DNA from: an uncultured Rhodospirillales bacterium
Lineage (GTDB): Bacteria; Pseudomonadota; Alphaproteobacteria; Rhodospirillales; Casp-alpha2
DNA: 9,784 nt
NCBI GenBank assembly: GCA_938074585.1
Contig: CALJEW010000402.1
Span: 1-9,784, forward strand
Reading direction: 5' to 3'
Shown: one piece after another, positions 5,445-9,784 of the stretch
Numbering within the stretch: the first letter of the stretch is position 1
Layout: the number at the start of each line of letters is the position of its first letter
The notes under the pieces: model-generated
What the model saw: the letters and a program-made list of their open reading frames with translations, nothing else
Told to the model about the DNA's origin: nothing
Databases searched by the model: none
Translations under genes and position numbers: made by a program

Positions 5445-6476
5445 ATGAAAATTTTATTCGATAAACGTCAACTATTGCACGCACCAGAAACGTATTTTCG
5501 CCAAGGCGTCGCCATCAAGCACCCTGAACAACCCGAGCGCGCCCTTCTATTACGCGATGCTTTGATTGCAGATGGTCACGAATTAACACAAACTTCCAAT
5601 CATGGATCTGCCCCGATTAAAGCCGTTCACAACACCGATTACGTCGAATTTTACGACACCGCTTGGGATCGTTGGGTCGAGTATGGCGGCGCAGGCACCA
5701 TCGCCGTTCCCAACTACCACATCAGCCACGGCATTAACCGATTACCAAAAGGTATTGTTGGGCAATTGGGGTATTACACCACAGATACCGCCTGTCCCGT
5801 CACCGATGGTACGAAAGAAGCTATTTATTGGTCGGCACAAACGGCCATTGATGGGGCAAACCGCATTATGGAAGGCGAAAATTTAATTTATTCTCTGTGC
5901 CGTCCACCGGGGCATCATGCCAGCCGTGGCAATTCAAACGGTTTTTGTTTTTTCAATAACGCTGCGATTGCAGCTCATCATTTACGACAAAAACACGACC
6001 GGGTTGCGGTTATCGACATCGACACGCACGCAGGTCAAGGCACCCAAGATATATTTTATGACCGTGGCGATGTGATTTTCACGTCTGTTCATGTTGACCC
6101 ATCTGACTACCCACCGTTCTTTGCTTGTTACCCGGACGAGCGAGGAATCGGCGATGGCTTAGGAGCGTCCTTGAACATCACCCTTGATAAGGGAAGTAAT
6201 GAAATCGACGTTTTGGCTGGTATAGATCAAATGATTGCTGCCACAATAAACTTCGGTGCCCAAGCCGTTGTGGTTTCGCTTGGGTTTGATATGGCAACCG
6301 ATGATCCGTTATCAGAACTTAATTTTTCCGGTGATGGGTTCGTCGGCGCTGCGGAAAGGATTATGGCTTTGAACTTGCCGACATTATTGGTTCAAGAAGG
6401 CGGATATTTGGGGCCTTCCTTATCGAACAATGCTGTGCGATTTTTGCGCACTGCCGAAGCTGCCAGAAGAAACTAA
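5445..6476 (+). CDS. Histone deacetylase-fold amidohydrolase (acetylpolyamine amidohydrolase-like)
   Basis: A 343-residue cytoplasmic zinc hydrolase of the HDAC superfamily, likely to remove acetyl or similar acyl groups from amines such as acetylpolyamines. Seen: the tandem catalytic histidines His157-His158 in RPPGHHAS, then NGFCFFNNAAIAA. Zinc ligands are Asp193 and His195 in IDIDTHAGQGTQD and Asp282 in VVVSLGFDMA, and the transition-state tyrosine is Tyr321 in QEGGY. The order and spacing match the family, and VHVDPSDYPPFFACYPDERG resembles the acetylpolyamine amidohydrolase loop. The usual DxHHGNGTQ core reads DTHAGQGTQ here, a variant that keeps the zinc ligands. The substrate is not certain. 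The start has a good GAGGA site at 5434-5438, inside the last codons of the broken regulator. The two genes were probably cotranscribed and coupled, so the nonsense codon upstream may reduce expression. Confidence 0.9.
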   Translation: MKILFDKRQLLHAPETYFRQGVAIKHPEQPERALLLRDALIADGHELTQTSNHGSAPIKAVHNTDYVEFYDTAWDRWVEYGGAGTIAVPNYHISHGINRLPKGIVGQLGYYTTDTACPVTDGTKEAIYWSAQTAIDGANRIMEGENLIYSLCRPPGHHASRGNSNGFCFFNNAAIAAHHLRQKHDRVAVIDIDTHAGQGTQDIFYDRGDVIFTSVHVDPSDYPPFFACYPDERGIGDGLGASLNITLDKGSNEIDVLAGIDQMIAATINFGAQAVVVSLGFDMATDDPLSELNFSGDGFVGAAERIMALNLPTLLVQEGGYLGPSLSNNAVRFLRTAEAARRN

Positions 6477-6480
6477 AAAA

Positions 6481-6579
6481 CTAAATCAGTCGGGCAACCA
6501 ATGGCTGCCGGGTCAGCCAAGCTTTACCCACAGCTAAAGCCCACAAACAGATTAAAAATAGCGCATTGATTTGTTGGCT
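6481..6579 (-). pseudogene. Possible C-terminal membrane-protein fragment
   Basis: Between stops, the minus strand reads 32 residues including INALFLICLWALAVGKAW and then LTRQPLVARLI before a TAG at 6481-6483. A hydrophobic helix followed by a basic tail looks like the C-terminus of an inner-membrane protein. There is no start codon and no upstream continuation, because a TAA lies at 6580-6582. The family is not recognised, and chance is a real alternative for so short a frame. Confidence 0.25.
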
Positions 6580-6624
6580 TTAGACATCATGATGCCCGGC
6601 GAAGATGGCATTTCACTTAGTTAA
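6562..6624 (+). pseudogene. Response-regulator receiver-domain fragment
   Basis: Twenty codons between two stops read RIDLLALDIMMPGEDGISLS. This is the phosphoacceptor region of an OmpR-type receiver domain; the Asp of LDIMMPGEDG would be the phosphorylated residue, on strand beta-3. Neither the acidic N-terminal part nor the rest of the receiver nor the DNA-binding domain is present. It lies just upstream of a decayed EnvZ-like sensor kinase on the same strand, as expected for the leftover of an RR-HK operon. The motif is distinctive, but the stretch is short. Confidence 0.65.
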
Positions 6625-6732
6625 CATATCTGCGAAACGAGCCAAACCCCGTTTATTCAATTTTCGCTCTCGAAACAAAATCCAATAGATCACCCCCACA
6701 ATCCACAAAGGAAACACGAGTTGCAAAGCGTC
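6613..6732 (-). pseudogene. Possible membrane-protein C-terminal fragment, opposite strand
   Basis: A 39-residue minus-strand frame between stops reads DALQLVFPLWIVGVIYWILF, then RERKLNKRGLARFADMLTK, before a TGA at 6613-6615. One transmembrane helix followed by a strongly basic tail is a plausible inner-membrane C-terminus. The plus strand here does not read like kinase or receiver sequence, so this stretch may be an insertion or rearrangement between the receiver fragment and the kinase. There is no start codon in context, and the family is not recognised. Confidence 0.3.
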
Positions 6733-7829
6733 TTAATCTTATGCTTGACGACCCAAATCGACGGATTGATTTACCGTTGGGGCATAGTCCCCTTTCGTTT
6801 GATTGGAACATGGAGTACCCGAACTCTGATCAAAGCGATGACGATAGCGATAAAGACGGTGATGATGATCACAAACATTATAAACGGTTCTTTGATCACC
6901 GAGACGGTGGCACAAGCTGGAGCCAACATTTCAGGTCCAGCATTCAGCTTTCCGTCAAGCTGAGAAAATCCAGCTGATTAAATGCCACCACCGAACGTCC
7001 GGCCCGCAGTGCAACTTGGTCGTATCAATTGATCATTGCCCTCGTCATCGCGATTGTTGGCACTGTTATTTTTTCAGACCGCTGGATGTATCGGCCCTTG
7101 GCGAACTTTGACCAACTCCGCCGACGCCATTGGCCGGGGTGAAAATATTTCAGACTTAGAGGTAGTCGGACCACACAATTTGTGCCAGACGATCAATGCG
7201 TTTAACCGCATTTGATCCCGCTTAGAAAATTTTATTAAAGATTGCACCAATTTGCTTGCTGCCGTTTCTCATGATTTACGTTCCCCAGTTACGTCATTAC
7301 GGCTTCGGGCTGAATTACAAACCATCATTGAAACAAACTTGATTTTTCGCACGAAAAAACCTGAAGTGAATGCACCCGCTTCACAGACTTAAGCGACCTA
7401 ATAGAAAGAATTGTCAGCGACTTTATCAATTTAAGTAAACTCTGCACCTTCAAAGGGCCGGACCGGTTTGCTATCGAAGGAAGGCCCTTAAGCTTAAAGC
7501 ACGCAATCCGCAATTTAATCAAAACCTCAATCACCTACGAGGGGGGGGATGAAGTTAATATGAACCCTGTAGCCACAGAATCTAAAATGGCTCACACGAT
7601 TGTTATCAAAGACAATGGCCCCGGAATTCCAAAAGCGGATATAAACTAAAAGTTCCAGCCTTTTATCCACTTAGAAGAATCGCGCAACAAAGAAACTGGC
7701 GGCATTGGCTTGGAGCTTGCAATTACGCGCTCAATTATCCGTGATCATGATGGCAATGTTGTTGCCCGAAGCAAACCAGAAGGCGGTTAAAAAGTGACTA
7801 TTTCACTGCCACAAACAACTGCTAACTAA
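6714..7829 (+). pseudogene. Degraded EnvZ-like sensor histidine kinase
   Basis: Pieces of one EnvZ-type kinase lie in order. A periplasmic segment (RIDLPLGHSPLSFDW, then an Asp-rich stretch, then IQLSVKL) is followed by TGA at 6975 where Trp is expected. LNATTERPARSATW and a transmembrane helix IIALVIAIVGTVIF come next, then RPLANF. A one-base insertion near 7111 leads into HAMP (NSADAIGRGENISDL ... AFNRI) and a TGA at 7213. The H-box AAVSHDLRSPVTSLRLRAEL has its phospho-His codon at 7270. A deletion then removes most of the second DHp helix, with a frame change near 7335 and a TGA at 7362. The ATPase domain follows: TDLSDLIERIVSDF, HAIRNLI, IKDNGPGIP, TAA at 7647, FQPFIHLEESRNKETGG and IGLELAI (Gly to Glu in the G2 box). 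A TAA at 7788 precedes KVTISLPQ. At least five nonsense codons, two frameshifts and a deletion leave no function. The N-terminal signal/TM1 part is absent. Confidence 0.9.
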
Positions 7830-7840
7830 CAAACACACTT

Positions 7841-7855
7841 AAATAAACTTTATTT
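7841..7855. repeat. Perfect 15-base palindrome upstream of the radical SAM gene
   Basis: AAATAAA at 7841-7847, a single C, and TTTATTT at 7849-7855 form a perfect dyad in the 99-base gap between the dead kinase and the radical SAM gene. It could be an operator for a repressor or a weak transcript end. It is pure A/T apart from the centre, so chance is possible. Confidence 0.35.
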
Positions 7856-7928
7856 GATTGGCGATCATCCCGGTCTGCGCGTACAAACATTATAGGAAAA
7901 CGCAATATGACCCTAAGGAGCGCAATTT

Positions 7929-8888
7929 ATGCCAAATGGCATGCTAAACGATTTTGTTTCGATCGACCCAAATAAATTCCAAGACCCGATCCTTACGGCT
8001 AAAGGCGAAAAACGTGCCGTTGTCGCCTTAACAAAACTGCAAACGTTGTGGTTCAACACGGGCAGCCTTTGCAATATTACATGCGTAAATTGCTACATGG
8101 ACAGCAGTCCCAAAAACGACGACTTAGCTCATCTAAGCCTGAACGATGTAACGCCGTATCTGGACGAAATTAAGGCAGAAGGTTATGGTGTCGAAGAAAT
8201 AGCTTTTACGGGCGGCGAACCGTTTATGAATCCCAGTTTGATCGCCATGCTGGATCAAGTTCTATCGCGGGGCTTTAAAACTTTAGTTTTAACTAACGCT
8301 ATGAAACCGATGAGCCATAAACGTGAAGTCCTTTTGAATTTACAGAAGCGCTTTGGTTCCGAACTCAGCATCCGCGTTTCTATGGATCATTATTCGAAAA
8401 AACGCCACGAACAAGAACGCGGGCCCAACACGTGGGCACCGATGATAGACGGGCTTAAGTGGTTATCAAACAATGACTTCAATTTAGCCGTTGCCGGGCG
8501 TACGTGTTGGGGTGAAACAGATGCATTAGCGCGGGCTGGATATGCAACCCTTTTTGATAAAGAAAACATTTCAATTGATGCGCACTTGCCCGTAAGCCTT
8601 GTTCTTTTTCCTGAAATGGACGCCAAGTCAGATGTCCCTGAGATCACAGTTAGCTGCTGGGAAATATTAGGTGTTGCGCCTGAAAAAATGATGTGTGCGA
8701 CGTCCCGGATGATTGTCAAACGCCGAGGAGCGGACCGCCCTGTTGTCGTACCGTGCACATTACTGCCGTATGACACCAGGTTTGAGCTTGGCCATAAACT
8801 GGCTCAATCCGAAAAAAACGTACATCTTAACCACCCCCATTGCGCTAAGTTTTGCGTCCTTGGCGGGGCGTCCTGCAGCGTCGATTAG
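7929..8888 (+). CDS. Radical SAM protein with cysteine-rich C-terminus, uncharacterised
   Basis: A 319-residue protein that appears complete. Seen: the [4Fe-4S]-SAM cysteines Cys48, Cys52 and Cys55 in CNITCVNCYMDSSPKND, and the SAM-binding GGEP at residues 95-98 in IAFTGGEPFMNP. Conserved-looking blocks follow (VLTNAMKPM, IRVSMDHY, VAGRTCWGE, LVLFPEMD, VPCTLLPYD, RFELG). The tail HPHCAKFCVLGGASCS carries three cysteines, with others at 193, 243, 256 and 276, so an auxiliary iron-sulfur cluster is plausible. This resembles a SPASM-type arrangement but is not a clear match. The reaction and substrate are unknown, and no precursor-peptide gene was found beside it. The start is backed by a strong AAGGAG site at 7915-7920, eight bases before the ATG. 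A metallophosphoesterase remnant begins one base after its stop. Confidence 0.88.
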   Translation: MPNGMLNDFVSIDPNKFQDPILTAKGEKRAVVALTKLQTLWFNTGSLCNITCVNCYMDSSPKNDDLAHLSLNDVTPYLDEIKAEGYGVEEIAFTGGEPFMNPSLIAMLDQVLSRGFKTLVLTNAMKPMSHKREVLLNLQKRFGSELSIRVSMDHYSKKRHEQERGPNTWAPMIDGLKWLSNNDFNLAVAGRTCWGETDALARAGYATLFDKENISIDAHLPVSLVLFPEMDAKSDVPEITVSCWEILGVAPEKMMCATSRMIVKRRGADRPVVVPCTLLPYDTRFELGHKLAQSEKNVHLNHPHCAKFCVLGGASCSVD

Positions 8889-8889
8889 A

Positions 8890-9093
8890 ATGATTTCTGA
8901 GCTAAATTTAGGTTTTATAATTGGTCCTATTTTGACGTTTCATGGCACCTATTCCAATACCCAAACAACGGAAGCTCTATTTAATCTGGCCAAAGAGCTT
9001 CACATCACCTCAACTAATATCATCCGTACGGTGGACGTTGTTTACGCTGGCGAACTCACCCAAACGACAAATCTAATTATTCAATATCTATAA
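8890..9093 (+). pseudogene. Truncated metallophosphoesterase (calcineurin-like) remnant
   Basis: A 67-codon frame starting one base after the radical SAM stop reads MISELNLGFIIGPILTFHGT, YSNTQTTEALFNLAKELHI, then IIRTVDVVYAGELTQTTNLI before a TAA. It follows the start of a metallophosphoesterase type in which GPxLxFGGxYSNLxATEAL...LGIPxxRxIxTGDVVAYxGxPxxTxxLI is typical. Differences are telling. The glycine of the GDVVAY metal-site motif is Val, an Ala is missing from VVAY, and the protein stops at about a quarter of the normal length of roughly 240 residues. No continuation is visible in 9094-9254 in any frame I followed. The tight spacing suggests a former operon with the radical SAM gene. 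A short surviving peptide is possible but unlikely. Confidence 0.6.
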
Positions 9094-9177
9094 CTGAAAT
9101 CTTAGAAATGACACTCTCATTACTTAAATGCTTAAACCCTATATATTTTAATCTACATTACTAATATTACAACCTTG

Positions 9178-9195
9178 AAAAAAAGGGATTTTTTT
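9178..9195. terminator. A7-GGGA-T7 hairpin, weak bidirectional terminator candidate
   Basis: Seven As, GGGA and seven Ts form a short A/T-only stem in the gap between the phosphoesterase remnant and apaG. The T-run would end a plus-strand transcript from the radical SAM gene. The stem has no GC pairs, so stability is poor and the call is tentative. Confidence 0.25.
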
Positions 9196-9254
9196 GTATA
9201 CGATTATTTATTCCTATGTCTCAAGCTAAATGCATGTAACGAAAGTAAACGGAA

Positions 9255-9662
9255 ATGCCCGATCTCCAAACATACAGCGAAACAACTAACGACATCTCTG
9301 TTTCAGTAAGCCCCGAATATTTAAATCAACAATCAGAACCATCTGAAGACCGTTTCACGTGGGCTTACCACGTGCACATTGAAAACACGGGGAGCAAAAC
9401 CATCCAAGTTCTAACCCGCCATTGGAAAATAACGGATATAAAAGGCGTATCACACGAAATCGTTGGAGATGGCTTAATTGGCCAACAGCCCATTCTCAAG
9501 CCCAGCGAGGTTTTTAAATATTCCAGCGGCACCCCCTTATCGACCTCGTCTGGCTTTATGTCTGGTTCTTTATTACTTATCGCGAATGACGGAGAACTTT
9601 TTAGAGCCGTTGTCCCCTCCTTTTCATTAGACAGTACCCAACAAATTCGAGCACTACATTAA
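9255..9662 (+). CDS. apaG: ApaG domain protein (Co2+/Mg2+ efflux-associated ApaG)
   Basis: A 135-residue single-domain cytoplasmic protein with a fibronectin-III-like fold, of normal family length. Seen: ISVSVSPEYLNQQSEPSEDR, WAYHVHIENTGSKTIQVL and TRHWKITD, then the glycine-rich GDGLIGQQP (residues 71-79). SSGTPLSTSSGFMSGSLLLI and VPSFSLDS follow. All are hallmark ApaG blocks in the right order. Family knowledge: ApaG was linked genetically to cobalt resistance and magnesium efflux, but its biochemical role is not settled; it is related to the F-box-associated ApaG domain of eukaryotes. The ATG at 9255 gives the standard N-terminus although the ribosome binding site is poor. It stands alone here, after a 161-base AT-rich gap. 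Confidence 0.95.
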   Translation: MPDLQTYSETTNDISVSVSPEYLNQQSEPSEDRFTWAYHVHIENTGSKTIQVLTRHWKITDIKGVSHEIVGDGLIGQQPILKPSEVFKYSSGTPLSTSSGFMSGSLLLIANDGELFRAVVPSFSLDSTQQIRALH

Positions 9663-9682
9663 TACATAGTCGTTTTGAAGAT

Positions 9683-9705
9683 GGTTGAAGTCTTGAAGAC
9701 AAACC
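9683..9705. terminator. Possible stem-loop after apaG
   Basis: GGTT at 9683-9686 and AACC at 9702-9705 flank an 11-base near-perfect dyad GTCTTGAAGAC (9690-9700). It starts 20 bases after the apaG stop, where a terminator is expected, but no T-run follows. The rest of 9663-9784 shows no recognisable gene; a minus-strand frame open to the window edge has no family features I can name. Confidence 0.25.
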
Positions 9706-9784
9706 TATAAATTATCTTCTCAATCGTTGATCCACGCTTGTAAGTAATTGGAAAGTGAACAAAACCGTGCCCCAGATTGATAAA

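Noticed and set aside
6769..6900. Minus-strand hydrophobic frame (run of Ile/Val) opposite the kinase periplasmic segment
   Set aside because: It is the antisense of an Asp-rich stretch: GAT/GAC codons read as ATC/GTC on the other strand. The plus-strand frame fits an EnvZ-like kinase.
6721..6963. 80-residue plus-strand open frame overlapping the kinase start
   Set aside because: Shadow frame; the neighbouring frame carries the kinase-like sequence.
8390..8776. 128-residue minus-strand open frame
   Set aside because: Lies entirely inside the radical SAM gene, with no start signal or family features.
9663..9784. Minus-strand frame open to the right window edge
   Set aside because: Only about 40 codons with no recognisable motif; the real gene content beyond the edge cannot be judged.

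Overview
The window looks like a piece of an alphaproteobacterial chromosome, probably a Rhodospirillales-like or other marine lineage. The evidence is the alphaproteobacterial style of the MlaF-like ATPase, the radical SAM protein, ApaG and the EnvZ-like kinase remnant, together with moderate GC in the genes and AT-rich spacers. This is judged by eye from protein patterns; no search was run. No tRNA, rRNA, CRISPR array or recognisable insertion sequence was seen.

Layout. Bases 1-636 (minus) hold the N-terminal two thirds of a LysR regulator that runs off the window. It is divergent from an MlaF-like ABC ATPase (717-1493, plus), which converges on a phytanoyl-CoA dioxygenase family gene (1504-2340, minus). 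An AT-rich stretch of about 1.8 kb follows (2341-4133). It holds a peroxiredoxin-like remnant, a two-gene operon (small cupin, then a secreted ricin-B-like trefoil protein with a GTG start), and a decayed frame of unknown family whose stop overlaps the cupin start. A tungstate-binding protein TupA (4134-4967, minus) is divergent from a broken ModE/TupR-type regulator (5088-5442). An intact histone-deacetylase-fold amidohydrolase (5445-6476) is packed 2 bases after it.

Bases 6480-7830 are a graveyard. A short receiver fragment of a response regulator and a badly degraded EnvZ-like sensor kinase lie there, with two short membrane-protein-like frames on the opposite strand. Next come an intact radical SAM protein (7929-8888), a truncated metallophosphoesterase remnant (8890-9093) and intact apaG (9255-9662).

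How it fits together. The striking property is the density of broken genes among intact ones. At least five loci are decayed: a peroxiredoxin-like protein, an unknown frame upstream of the cupin, a ModE/TupR regulator, a response regulator/sensor kinase pair, and a metallophosphoesterase. Two sensing functions (oxyanion-responsive regulation and a two-component system) have been lost while neighbouring enzymes remain open. This suggests genome erosion, for example in a host-associated or recently bottlenecked lineage. Sequencing error cannot explain it all, because the lesions include several separate nonsense codons, deletions and lost motif residues. The least familiar intact unit is the cupin/ricin-B-like operon.
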